The notes: generated by a model from the sequence alone, not told the origin. 64,000 nucleotides of DNA from Chondrilla cf. caribensis (GCA_964020155.1 OZ026552.1:942501-1006500); one strand, 5' to 3'; positions 47,608 through 59,628 are shown, counted from the stretch's first letter. Translations and numbers: made by a program.

Positions 47608-48300
47608 AAATGTCAGTATAGTGGAACCTCCCACCTGTCAGTACAGTGGACCCTCCCACCTGTCAGTACAATGGACCCTATCATCTGTCAGTAACATGGA
47701 CCCTCCCACCTGTCTGTACAGTAGACTCTCCCACCTGTCAGTAATGTGGACCCTCCCACCTGTCAGTACAGTGGACCTTCTCACCTGTCAGTACAGTGGA
47801 CCCTCCCACCTGTCAATACAGTGGACCCTCCCACCTGTCAGGAATGTGGACCCTCCCACCTGTCAGTACAGTGGACCCTCCCACCTGTCAGTACTGTGAC
47901 CCTCCCACCTGTCAGGAATGTGGACCCACCCATCTGTCAATAATGTGGACCCTCCCACCTCTCTGTACAGTGAACCCTCCCACCTGTCTGTACAGTGGAC
48001 CCTCCCATCTGTCAGTACAGTGGACCCTCCCACCCGTCAGTACAGTGGACCCTCCCACCTGTCAGTACAGTGAACCCTCCCGTCTGTCAATACAGTGGAC
48101 CCTCCCACCTGTCAGTAATGTGGACCCTCCCATCTGTCAATACAGTGGACCCTCCCACCTGTCAGTACAGTGGACCCTCCCACCTGTCAGTAATGTGGAC
48201 CCTCCCATCTGTCAATACAGTGGACCCTCCCATCTGTCAGTAATGTGGACCCTCCCACCTATCAGTGCGTTAGACCCTCCCATCTGTCAGTACAAGGGAC
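47608..48300 (+). repeat. 25-bp minisatellite array h
   Basis: About 28 units, with an internal repeat of several units near 48100–48240. Confidence 0.95.
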
Positions 48301-48304
48301 CCTC

Positions 48305-49268
48305 CCTCCTACCAGCCAGCCCCCTCCCCTATATAGACTCTCTGGAGGCTGTAGTGACCACTTGGGGCATGTAGCACATCAAGAATTGTGTACAATCATG
48401 ACTATTTGTGTCATTTTATGTGTCATGTGAATGCGTAGGGACCATGGTGAGTATTGATATCAGTTCAATTGCCGGTCAATACAAGGTATATTGCACCTTC
48501 AAAAGGGGGTACCTGCAGGACTATTGATAATTGACAATTTTGTAATATGGACACTGGGGAGACTTGGCAATGAAACTACTATAGCTGGCCACCACAATGA
48601 TCTGTAGCATCTCCAGAGTGGTGTAAATGCATGCAATGCCATGCACAATAACAACATACATTGTTGTTACTATGTGTGGTGTCAACACCATAGGAAAGAT
48701 GTGTGGGGACTAGTAGCTAATGTCATCTGGGTGGTCAATACAAGATCTGTAGCACCTGCAGGTCATGTATATACTGTAGAGAGGACATCAATGCAAGTGT
48801 ATGTAGAGATGATATGGACACGTTACTCACTGGCCAGTATAATGCAACTCATTCAGAAATATGGCCACTACATCTATTCACACTAATGCTCAGGGAAAAA
48901 TGTCGATCAATGAGTCTTGTGTATATCATGTGTACATGTATGTTGGGGAATACATAGCAGATATCTACGCTTGAGGTTCCATGGTTACAGTTATGATCAC
49001 AGGAGCATAGACGTAAACAATTACGAATTTCTGCTCAATTGGGTTTTCCTGGATGATGCAACATTTACAGAAGTTGGCACAATAATAATATTCACTATTA
49101 CAAAAACAAGTTACGAATAAAAAATGCTTGCTGCCATATTATGATATGATATAATATGGTATGATCGCCATACAATCACCTCAATGAACAGATACATACA
49201 CATGCATTACATTGCCATCCTGTGACATATTAACATCCACCTGCTAACATGAATCATCAAATCTGTCA
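48305..49268 (+). other. Inter-array spacer, block 5
   Basis: Block-unit sequence; no gene was seen. Confidence 0.5.
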
Positions 49269-49289
49269 CTAATGTATACCTTTTCATAT

Positions 49290-49605
49290 ATCAGTAAAGT
49301 GGACCCTCCCACCTGTCAGTACAGTGGACCCTCCCACCTGTCAGTACAGTGGAACCTCCCACCTGTCAGTACAGTGGACCCTCCCAGTACAGTGGCCCCT
49401 CCCACCTGTCAGTACAGTGGACCCTCCCTCCTGTCAGTACAGTGGACCCTCCCACCTGTCAGTACTGTGGACCTTCCCACCTGTCAGTATAGTGGACTCT
49501 CCCACCCGTTGGTACAGTGGATCCTCCCACCTGTCAGTACAGTGGACCCTCCCACCTGTCAGTACAGTGGACCCTCCCACCTGTCAGTATAGTGAACCCT
49601 CTTCA
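49290..49605 (+). repeat. 25-bp minisatellite array i
   Basis: About 13 units, one truncated (CCCTCCCAGTACAG at 49379). It ends about 340 bp before the block 6 TATA box. Confidence 0.95.
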
Positions 49606-49905
49606 CCATGTATTGCAAAATGCTAGAATTTCTTTCTATTACTAGCAACAGATTGTATCCAACAAAAACAAATCGTGTGTGCCACAATGTACATGCAAGT
49701 AATGGAGTAGAACTCCAACAAGTACACAATAATTGGAGACAGGGAGATGTTGATGGCTACTCTCATAATATCACATTAATTTACATTAATTTTGAATTTG
49801 TACTATTATTCACAGTTTTGTAACACTGTGTATCATATGATTGCTGTAAGATAGGGGCGTTATAGTGTTTGGGGAATTGTATAGTACTGAGTTTAGGAGT
49901 TTTCA

Positions 49906-49953
49906 CCTTGTGTCAACCTGTACAGGGTACAAGCCTTGGACCTAGAATATAAG
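49906..49953 (+). promoter_or_regulatory. Conserved TIL-gene promoter, block 6
   Basis: The inverted-end element has one changed base (CCTTGT … ACAAGC, 49906–49934). TATAAG at 49948–49953 lies 120 nt before the ATG. Confidence 0.7.
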
Positions 49954-50067
49954 TAGGCCCTTGAGGAAGACCACAATCAGCTCGTAGGGATACGTATCGG
50001 AAACTAAACTCTGTTTCATTCAAGTTCAAACCCTGAAATTCCTCAACTGATACGATTATTAGAAGAA

Positions 50068-52324
50068 ATGGTTGGATTGAATTTCCTGACTTTTGTGGCC
50101 ACTCTGAGTTGTCTCTCTGTGGTTGCTGTGGGTAGAACATCTCCTCCTCAGCCACCTGGTAAGTAGAATGCGTAGAGTGTACATGTAATATTTATAGAAT
50201 TGAAGTAGTATTCGTAATCACATGTGAGTGGGTATGAGTGTAGGATCAAGATTACTTCTGCACATTATTATATTGTCTCTTCAAAACAGGATGCCCAGGG
50301 CCGATTGTGGGTCAGATCTTCTATCCTGATTGCGCTCCTTGTGATGGAACTTGTGAGAATCCTATTGTGCCGTGTCCTGCAATATGCAAACCTGGTTGTG
50401 CCTGTCCGATAGGACAAGTGATCAAAGATGGAAAAAAATGTGTTAACAAAACCGAATGTCCACCAGGTGATATGAATGTAATATGTACTAGTTACTACAC
50501 ACTCTCTATGCAGTAAACAACACAATGCTGCATAGCGAGCATGTAGTAATTAGCTTATTGCAAAATAGCTGCCTATATAGGAAGTGCGCAGTATGTTTGA
50601 ATTCAAAACTTTGATACTGTTTCCTCCCCTCACATCGATAATTTAGGTAATTTTGTTTCTCTTCGTACCAAAACGACCTATTGTATGCATTTGCAGCCCT
50701 CCAGCAGTAAGGAAAACCAGCCACTAGCTATTGAGTAGGTCATTCGATTTAGACGATGACGATTTTCAAGAACTGAGTATGGTGTGGTGCCATAATTCTG
50801 GACGCTTTCTACTTTCTAATATCAAGTACGATAATCGGTTATTAAGTTAAACTTTTAAACGTTGCTTCGTAGATTGGAGATAGGTTTGACAACAAACTTG
50901 ATCCGTTCGTGAAGAAAAATTTCTGCACAGCAATTCAAAGTGTCCGAAATTAGGAAGCGTTTGGGGATCAGGGCACCTTACCATAAAAACAGATCGGAAC
51001 ATATCACGCCAACGAAGAAAATTATACACCAGTACGAGATTGACAATGACCTCTGAAAGTGTTGATTAGCATGACCATATAAGGAGGGGTGCTTAAGAAA
51101 TACTACACTGCAGTGCAAGTACGGCAAATACCACCATACCGGTCGTTTTGAAGTATGTCGACTTCATCATGCGATAATATATAATATAATATGAGTCAAA
51201 TTAAACCTAGTAATGCAGATTCTGAACTGTTGTTTATATTAAAAGCCACATAAAGATTACTTACATGAATTTCATTGTCTTCTCACAACAGAATGTCCAA
51301 TCAAGGGTCAGATCTACTATCCTAGATGTGCTCCTTGTGATACTACTTGTGAGAATCCTGATGTGACGGGGTGTCAGCCAATATGTAGACCTGGTTGTGC
51401 CTGTCCACCTGGTAAAGTGATCAAAAATGGGAGGAGGTGTGTGAAACCTGAGAAGTGTGGTAAAGGTGAGTTCAAGTGTGACTCTCTCTGTATGTTTGTA
51501 CATATGTATGCAGGTATAACATGCACATACTGTCCATTATGTTTCAAAACCTAGAGCTGAGACTAATTTATGCTTCACTAAAGAATAATAAGTATGCATA
51601 ATAGAGTTCATTCAGATCAACCATTTCAAACTTGCAATGGTTGCCGAAACTCTTGCCGAAAGTATTCACACAGTCTTATGTGAAACATATTGAAATTTCT
51701 AATCTCCACAAATCAACATCCATGTGACAAAGGCTGAGATGTACATACATGAAGGGCAAGAGCTTCCAAAATTAATGTTTACTGCTTATCAACAAACTGA
51801 TAGCCAATTAGGACTAAATTCTCACTATGTAAAATGATCAGATACAATTTTGCCAGCGTATTTCACTGTTGTCGTGTTCAGATGGGTTTTATGTTACAGT
51901 GAAACCTCTCTAATCCGACACTCAATGGGACCTGAGAATAATGTTGGATTAGGAGGTTGTTGGATTATGGAATGCCTCTTAACCATACTTATGTATGGTG
52001 ACTGTACCTCCTATAATGGTCGGATTAGAGAGAATGTTGGATTATAGAGGTGTCGGATTAGCAAGGTTTCACTGTATTATAACTCCAAATGCTGCATTTC
52101 TTAATATCAGAGTGGAGTTTTGAAATTATGCCTTGTGAACACATCTCCAGATTTCTTAGTGTTTTATCTGACACAAAATTGAACAAGATGTATGTTGAAC
52201 TACTGCCACTAGTTGAGAATGTTAAAACCAGGTTCCATGTTATTCTTTTGACCTTAAGATAAAACATGGAGACACAGATGTGTAAATGTCATACCTTCAA
52301 ATGTACGTGTTTTTTGTGTGTGCA

Positions 52325-52381
<57 letters not shown>

Positions 52382-52714
52382 AGTGAAATACTATCCCACA
52401 ATTGCACCCAATTTTGGGAGAGAATTTCACTTTTGACATGTTCAGATGTTTTTTATGTTATTAAAGCTCAAAAATGCTGCACTTCTTAGAAATAGAGTGG
52501 AGTTATTAGAGATTATACATTTTGAATACATCTACCTTTCTTAGTGTTTTATCTGACACAAAATTGAACTTGATGTACATTGAACTATTGCCACTAGTTA
52601 AGAATATTAAAAACAGGTTCCATTTCATTATTTAACTGTAAGATGAATACAGAGACACAGATGTGCAAATGTCATACCTTCAAATGTATGTATGTGTGTG
52701 TTTTAGTGTTCATG

Positions 52715-52789
<75 letters not shown>

Positions 52790-53125
52790 GTGTGCGCGAT
52801 AATATTAGTATAATTACAAACTGTCATTGAGTGAAAATAAACCTATTACAGTAGATTCTGAATTGCCCCTTATCAATATTATTGATAACCACGTCTATAT
52901 AATATGAGTGTATATCAAGATTACTTACATGAATTTCATTGTCTCCTCATAACAGCATGCCCAATCAAGGGTCAGATCTACTATCCTAAATGTGCTCCTT
53001 GTGATTATACTTGTGAGAATCCTGATGTGGCGGGGTGTCTGCCAATATGTAGACCTGGTTGTGCCTGCCCACCTGGTAAAGTGATCAAAAATGGGAGGAG
53101 GTGTGTGAAACCCAAGAACTGTTAG
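50068..53125 (+). CDS. Secreted three-domain TIL protease-inhibitor-like protein (block 6)
   Basis: Exons are 50068–50158 (signal peptide MVGLNFLTFVATLSC start, then SPPQPP linker), 50290–50466, 51292–51465 and 52956–53125 (TAG), for 204 codons. It is the closest paralogue of the block 5 gene: loop PAI (P1 Ala), then QPI and LPI (Pro at the inferred P1). Domain 3 has CDYTC. The intron between domains 1 and 2 holds an insertion of about 690 bp, and the following intron holds a pogo/Tigger-type MITE; both are absent from block 5. Alternative read-through after exon 51292 ends at 51554. Confidence 0.85.
50481..51177. other. About 690-bp block-6-specific intronic insertion, unclassified
   Basis: The block 5 intron runs straight across this point (41805–41820). 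The inserted sequence is less repetitive and unrelated to the cluster. No inverted ends or target duplication could be fixed, and no convincing gene was seen in it. Confidence 0.5.
51897..52074. mobile_element. 178-bp pogo/Tigger-type MITE
   Basis: Ends are CAGTGAAACCTCTCTAATCC and its near-perfect inverse ending GGTTTCACTG, with TA on each side (51895–51896 and 52075–52076). Block 5 retains the empty site (single TA) at about 42505. The TIR and TA duplication fit non-autonomous pogo/Tigger elements of the Tc1/mariner superfamily. Confidence 0.9.
52314..52379 (+). repeat. GT microsatellite
   Basis: About 65 bp in the intron before the last TIL exon of block 6. A paralogous copy of its flank follows at about 52440–52690, so this stretch is locally duplicated. 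Confidence 0.95.
52685..52798 (+). repeat. GT microsatellite
   Basis: About 110 bp, the second array of the locally duplicated intron segment. Confidence 0.97.
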
Positions 53126-53621
53126 AAATAAGGTGATTTCAAGTGTCACTCTCTATGTATGTGTGTGTACATGTGGATACAGGCATAACATGCACATACC
53201 ACCGGTCTATTATGTTTTCAAAACTTAGTTTCTGTGTTTAAAAAGTGAAATTTGATAAAGCGTAGCGAGTCATGAGTGTTTTTACATGATACTTAGACTA
53301 AAGCTGTGACTAATTCATTCTTCACTAAGAAATATCTCATATGCACACCAGAGTTTTGTTCAGATTAACTATTTTGAAGATTTAACGGTTGATGAAATTC
53401 TTTCATAGCTTCTGTGAAGTTTCCACGCAGTCTTGTGAATTTTCTTGAGAACAGAGATGTTGGGATTATTTGTGATGAATACATATCTAACTTTCACCTG
53501 AAGCTTCATAGGTCAAACATAGTGTTTTATCCAACACAAAATAGAATATGATGTAAATTGAACTATTACCACTAAGTAAGAATGTTGAAACCAGGTTCTA
53601 TGTACAAATGTCATACCTTCA

Positions 53622-53687
53622 TATGTGTGCGTGTGTTGTATATATGTGTATGAAAATGCACGTGTGTGTGTTCTGTGTGTGTGTGCA

Positions 53688-53752
<65 letters not shown>

Positions 53753-53760
53753 ACTGTGTA
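53622..53760 (+). repeat. GT microsatellite
   Basis: About 140 bp in front of the block 6 terminal-exon acceptor. Confidence 0.97.
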
Positions 53761-53798
53761 TGGCAATGTTACATCTACCAAGATTGTTTGTCCTCCAG

Positions 53799-54030
53799 GC
53801 TCAAGCAAGTGATATCCCATTCTATCAACATAGGCCCATCCAGAAGCTGATTAATTAGATAATGATATTATAATAGGCCATAAACTCTCAGCTCTATTAG
53901 TAGGAACACAATAGAATTAATGCAAAATTTATATCCTGGACTATATTATCCATTTGCTTTTATCATTAACTATATTATGCACTTGAGCTTCTGATTCAAT
54001 AATAATAAATACAAGTGATCAAATCCTCTG
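53799..54030 (+). other. Proposed terminal / 3' UTR exon, block 6
   Basis: Acceptor TTGTCCTCCAG at 53788–53798. A phase-1 entry gives Gly-Ser-Ser-Lys-stop. AATAAA occurs at 54004–54009. Confidence 0.5.
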
Positions 54031-54034
54031 AAAC

Positions 54035-54750
54035 TGGATATATCAAACTAATGATGAAATCATTATTGTGAAATTGTTGTAGCGTGAAATTGCCAAATTT
54101 TCTTCTGTAAACATTTTCCACTATACGGTATATACAGCCATTTCTGTTGTTACATGCATGATCGAGGAATCTATCACCAAGTAAGTTTGTCGATAGAAAT
54201 GGTATAGTCACAATGGTATACCCAGCACAATATGTGTTGAATGGACACTGGGGAGGCTGTGCATGGTTATGAGTGATGAAACTTCCACTGGTAAGATCCA
54301 GTGTGGATGGGAGACTTGATGTCTGCTTTGGTGAACAGTGATGGCCTACAGACACCCATGGCAACTCTCATTCAATATTGCTAGAGCCTAATGCAGGCCT
54401 CACTTGTGATATAATATTATATCAGGTTGTTCATTAAAATGCAATTTTTTGCATTGCACATTGCACCACATCATGAGAATCCTTATCCCACAAACAGGGA
54501 ATATGTTAATCTGGAAGGGGGGGGGGAGTCATGGAGTATACCATGTGTATAGTTGAACGATTGCATAAGTGCTATTATAATACTGTGTATGTGCTTATAC
54601 ATACCAAGCTATATACTTATATATCCTGTTTGAAGACAAGCATGTGTGCCATGCAGCTACAGCTGACTGAATGCGTATGTACGTATAATACAGTGATATC
54701 CAATGATGCGAAGAATGACAGTTATATCAAATAATGTGTAGATTCAACCA
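54035..54750 (+). other. Block 6 spacer; membrane-protein gene missing
   Basis: The terminal-exon flank joins directly to sequence that in blocks 3 and 5 lies after the membrane-protein gene (about 46770), so the second gene was deleted here. Confidence 0.55.
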
Positions 54751-54751
54751 A

Positions 54752-55605
54752 ATGTCAGTTATGTGGACCCTCCCACCTGTCAGTACAATGAACCCTCTTA
54801 CCTGTCAGTACAGTGGACCCTCCCACCTGTCAGTACAGTGAACCCTCCCACCTGTCAGTAACGTGGACCCTCCCACCTGTCAGTAATATGGACCCTCCCA
54901 CCTGTCTGTACAGTAGACCCTCCCACCTGTCAGTACAGTGGACCCTCCCACCAGTCAGTACAATGGACCCTACCATCTGTCAGTAACATGGACCCTCCCA
55001 CCTGTCAGTACAGTGGACCCTCCCACCTGTCAGTACAGCGGCCCCCCCCACCTGTCAGTACAGTGGACCCTCCCACCTGTCAGTAATGTGGACCCTCCCA
55101 CCTGCCAGTACAGTGGACCCTCCCACCTGTCAGTACAGTGGACCCTCCCACCTGTCAGTACAGTGGACCCTCCCACCTGTCAGTACAGCGGGCCCCCCCA
55201 CCTGTCAGTAATGTGGACCCTCCCACCTGTCAGTAATGTGGACCCTCCCACCTGTCAGTACAGTGGACCCTCCCACCTGTCAGTACAGTGGACCCTCCCA
55301 CCTGTCAGTACAGTGGACCCTCCCACCTGTCAGTACAGGGGACCGTCCCACCTGTCAGTACAGTGGACCCTCCCACCTGTCAGTACAGGGGACCCTCCCA
55401 CCTGTCGGTACAGTGGACCCTCCCACCTGTCAGTAATGTGGACCCTCCCATCTGTCAGTAATGTGGACCCTCCCACCTATCAGTGCGTTAGACCCTCCCA
55501 CCTGTCTGTACAGTGGACCCTCCCATCTGTCGGTAATGTGGACCCTCCCACCTATATCAGTGCATTAGACTCTCCCAACTGTCAGTACAAGGGACCCTCC
55601 CTCCT
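54752..55605 (+). repeat. 25-bp minisatellite array j (~34 units)
   Basis: The longest array, with a 240-codon open frame crossing it. Units with GCGGCCC and GTAATGTGG variants recur in blocks, indicating higher-order repeats. Confidence 0.96.
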
Positions 55606-55835
55606 ACCACCCAGCCCCCTCCCCTATATAGACTCTCTGGAAGCTGTAGTGACCACTTGAGGCATGTAGCACATCCTGAATTGTGTACAATCATGACTAT
55701 TTGTGTCATTATGTGTCATGTGAATGCTGAGGGACCATGGTGAGTATTGATATCAGTTCAATTGCCGGTCAATACAAGGTAAATTGCACCTTCAAAAGGG
55801 GGCACCTGCATGACTATTGATAATTGACAATTTGT

Positions 55836-55972
55836 CAGTAACGTGGGCCCTCCCACCTGTCAGTAATATGGACCCTCCCACCTGTCTGTACAGTAGACCC
55901 TCCCCCCTGTCAGTAATGTGGACCCTCCCACCAGTCAGTACAGTGGACCCTACCATCTGTCAGTAACATGGT
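55836..55972 (+). repeat. 25-bp minisatellite array k (short)
   Basis: About 5 units. It replaces the promoter-proximal array of other blocks and is followed by foreign sequence. Confidence 0.9.
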
Positions 55973-55979
55973 ACTAAAT

Positions 55980-57110
55980 TCATGGGATTGGGAACTAAAT
56001 TCACCCTAATTCTATCCCTAACCTCAGAGACATCCCATGAGGCCTGTAATTCTAGCTACCTTTGGGGGTGCTTTTTTCCTGATGTGTGGGAGAGTATAGG
56101 GAGAATAACACTGAACATCTTTCAATGTAGCTCATGGCCAAAACTGGCAAGCCTTGCCCATCTAAGACCATTGCAACTAACAGATTTTAAAACTTTCCCC
56201 TACTCTGAATGTAGATGGTAACCCTAGTTGTTCAAGAAGCTTCCAGGTAATGGGTGGTATCCTTGCTCTCCAATACTGGAGAGATGGAAAATCAGGAGAG
56301 CCCTATCCCTCCACCTGGAAATTCCTGTTGTATACTGTGAAAAAGATAAAATCACACTACATGTGAGGAGTATGTATGTGTACATTATTTTGTGTGGTTT
56401 CTTGTGTCTCAAATTTAAACTCTCTGTTAGTCTTGCATAGCCAGCCCTGTCTCTTATCACTTCCTGGATTGGAAATGGATGAATGATCTGGCTACACGAG
56501 ATTACTCTCATATGTACATACCTACTTCGAGAATTGTCACCATTTTCTGTATGTATTGAGGGGATCAATTGATTAATAATAATATAACCTGAACTCTCCC
56601 ATAAAAGAGAAACCACATCACATGACTGACATGTGAGATTGTCAGACTGAGGAGCACTCACACTGCACCAGTACAGCAGCAGTAGTGGTGGTGATGTCAA
56701 GTGTGTCTGTACCGAAAGTCCTCACTCCACTACAGTATAAAGATATGAGTGATCATGCAACAAGTGATAATTGTATTATCACCTCATGTCTAAGTCGTAC
56801 TAATAACGTAATATTTAAACTTTATTTCTTCCTCAGATTTGAATTTCATCGTTTGGAATTTTTCCGAACTTCATTAAACACATTTTTTAGGTAACAGGAA
56901 CACTTATTCTTTGAGTATGGCTTACTGGAACACTGTATATGTGTGTTTACTGTCTACATGTTCATTTAAAATTGAATCCATAGACATTGTTCTCCTACAG
57001 GTAGTCACAAAGTATAGCGAAGTTATCTGTATCATCTGAAGATGGGCCATGGGTGTACATTGAGTAGAGAGAACATCAATACCAAAGCAGTGGTAATAAG
57101 GGTATAATAT
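55980..57110 (+). other. Non-block sequence with interspersed repeat
   Basis: 55980–56215 resembles 60300–60690 and 36937–37080. A 158-codon minus frame at 56224–56700 has no recognisable domain. I see no supported gene. Confidence 0.45.
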
Positions 57111-57114
57111 TTAG

Positions 57115-57306
57115 TGGTTAAGACATGGGCATGAGGGCATTATGACATATAAAATACCGAGGGGGAGTGTATTTTATATGTCATAATGCCCGAGTGTCCA
57201 TGTCTTAACCATTATAGCATCCGTTGCTAACGCTTTATACTGTTGGTAGCACTTTATACATTATAAAATTGCTGTATAATAGTACTGTTTCTATGGTAAC
57301 GGATGC
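57115..57306 (+). mobile_element. Composite MITE pair
   Basis: Module 2 (57115–57211) has arms of about 42 bp beginning TGGTTAAGACATGG and closing TGTCTTAACCA. Module 1 (57217–57306) starts GCATCCGTTGCTA and ends TAACGGATGC. The same pair, inverted, lies at 17489–17645. Confidence 0.8.
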
Positions 57307-57309
57307 TAT

Positions 57310-57930
57310 TATAATATAATCACTGACATTATGCCTCACCCAAGATTAGATTAATTAGCTATAACCCTCCATGTGAGTTGCAATTGGTAGACTTGAGGTC
57401 CACTTTGGTGAACAGTGATGGCCTACAGACATGATTGCAATTTTCACACAACTTGTGTGATACATTATGTTGCCCACTGTAAACCAACTATAATTATGAA
57501 ATTATTCAGAAGCAATTGCAACATTTGCATTGTATACGTACATAGTCATTACATCACATTGCATCATGAGAATCTCTCTAACGGGAATATGTCGATTGGG
57601 GAGTCATGGGGAAACCACGTGTACAGTGGAACGATTGCATAACAGATATCCCATGATAAAATTAATTGACAGACTATGATTGAGGTCACAGGTTTGCAGT
57701 TAGGAGGATGTGAGTAATTAATGATTTTCTGCTCAATTAGGTTTTCCTGGACCATTGTCTGTTAACACAGTAACAAAGCTATTGACTGTTAACACACCAG
57801 TAATAATTGCTCTACGCTTTGTATGCATGTGAACAATGCAAACTATTACGTACATAATACTCACCATGTCTGAAGACAAACATGTTTGCCACACATGCAA
57901 GTGACTGAAGGTACAGAGTTTAGAAATTTT
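57310..57930 (+). other. Block 6/7 spacer
   Basis: Block-unit sequence (counterpart of 27700–28080) without a minisatellite array before the next promoter. No gene was seen. Confidence 0.5.
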
Positions 57931-57932
57931 AA

Positions 57933-57979
57933 CCTTGTGTCAACGTGTACAAGGTACAAGGTTTGACCAAGGCTATAAG
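57933..57979 (+). promoter_or_regulatory. Conserved TIL-gene promoter, block 7
   Basis: Inverted-end element at 57933–57961 and TATAAG at 57974–57979, 120 nt before the ATG. Confidence 0.75.
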
Positions 57980-58093
57980 AAGGCTGTCAAATGAGACCAA
58001 AATCAGCTAGCTACATATACCGGGTACTAAATTCTGTTTCATTCGAGTTTAAACTCTCAAATTCCTCAACTGATCATAACATCATATGAAGAA

Positions 58094-59092
58094 ATGGCCG
58101 GATTAAATTCCCAGACTTTAGTGGCCACAGTGATTTGTCTATCTGTGGTTGTTGTAGGAGGAACATCTCCCCCTGAGCCACCTAGTGAGTACAATGCATG
58201 GAGTGTATAGATAATAGTAACTGTTATAGAATTTGAAGAAGTATTACTAATCACATCTGAGTGTGTACGAGTGTATATCAAGATTACTGACATGAATTTC
58301 ATTTCTCTTCATAACAGTATGCCCAGTCAGGGGTCAGATCTACTATCCTGAATGTGCTCCTTGCGATGGGACTTGTAAGAATCTCAATCCAGTGTGTACT
58401 CTGGAATGTAAACCTGGTTGTGCCTGTCCAGAGGGACAAGTGATCATACGGGGGAGAAGATGTGTTAACAAAACAGAATGTCCACAAGGTGATACAAGTA
58501 TTATTGATGAAAATGAAGCTAATTGCGCAAATTCAGAATTGTTCCTTGTTATTATTAATAACGACATACATGAGTGTATATAAAGATTACTTACATAAAC
58601 ATTGTCTCCTCAAAACAGCTTGCCCAATCAGGGGTCAGATATACTATCCTGAATGTGCTCCTTGTGATGGGACTTGTGAGAATCCTAATCCTGTGTGTCC
58701 CCAAGTGTGTAAACCTGGTTGTGCCTGCCCAGCAGGACAAGTGATCCAAGATGGGAGGATGTGTGTTAGCAAAACAGACTGTCCACCAGGTAATCTAAGT
58801 GCTATATGAGTGAAAATAATGCTATATATACTCTTGCAGATTCTGAATCATGGCTTATAAGTATTAATATATATGAATGTATATCAAGCTTAGTGACATG
58901 AGTTTCATTGTCTCCTCATACACAGAATGCCCCATCATAGGGCAGATCTACTATTCCAAGTGTGCTCCTTGTGATAGCACTTGTGGGAATCCTGGTCCTC
59001 CCTGCACAAAGGGATGTATACCTGGTTGTGCCTGTCCACACGGTAAAGTGATCAAAAATGGAAGGAGGTGTGTGAGACGCTCAAATTGTTAG
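58094..59092 (+). CDS. Secreted three-domain TIL protease-inhibitor-like protein (block 7)
   Basis: Exons are 58094–58184 (signal peptide MAGLNSQTLVATVIC start, then SPPEPP linker), 58318–58488, 58619–58789 and 58926–59092 (TAG), for 200 codons. Introns are the shortest of the cluster and carry no insertion. Inferred P1 residues are L (loop TLE, as in the last exon of blocks 1 and 2), Q (PQV) and K (TKG). The third domain is the most diverged (CDSTCGNPGPPC), with a C-T-K-G-C loop. It is the only complete gene without a nearby upstream minisatellite. Confidence 0.87.
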
Positions 59093-59121
59093 AAAAAGGT
59101 GAATTCTAGAGTGATTCTCTA

Positions 59122-59160
59122 TGTGTGTGTGTATGTATGTGTGTGTGTGTGTGTGTGTGA

Positions 59161-59233
<73 letters not shown>
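59122..59233 (+). repeat. GT microsatellite
   Basis: About 110 bp, 30 bp after the block 7 stop codon, in the 3' UTR or last intron. Confidence 0.97.
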
Positions 59234-59517
59234 GTGAGTGTTGCACTTTAGTATGCAGGTAAATAATGTACATACCACCTATTATGTTTTCAAAATTTTC
59301 ATGTTTTGAAAACAGTGAAATTCACTCAAGCATAGGTGAATCATGGGTATGCTATGTAATATTGGGAGTAACTACAATACTGATTTATGCATGCTCCAAT
59401 AAAGAATATTTTGTATGCATACCACTTAAGAATTAAGAAATGTCCATGTTATTTAACCCTAAAATATAAAAAATATAATATAGATTATGACACAAGTGTG
59501 CATATGTTAGACCTGGA

Positions 59518-59518
59518 A

Positions 59519-59559
<41 letters not shown>

Positions 59560-59587
59560 TGTGTGTGTGCGTGTGTGTGCATGCTTG
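59518..59587 (+). repeat. GT microsatellite
   Basis: About 70 bp in front of the block 7 terminal-exon acceptor. Confidence 0.96.
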
Positions 59588-59628
59588 TATGTCAAATGTG
59601 GCATCTACCAAGATTGTTTGTCTTCCAG

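Noticed and set aside
53996..54364. 122-codon minus-strand frame (with a shorter relative at 38184–38399)
   Set aside because: Antisense to conserved block spacer, with unequal lengths and no conserved ends between blocks.
54938..55660. 240-codon Pro/Ser/Thr-rich open frame (and similar in other arrays)
   Set aside because: It follows from the stop-free 25-bp minisatellite unit; several overlapping frames are equally open and starts differ between arrays.
56224..56700. 158-codon minus-strand open frame
   Set aside because: No start context, domain, splice pattern or paralogue; part overlaps an interspersed repeat.
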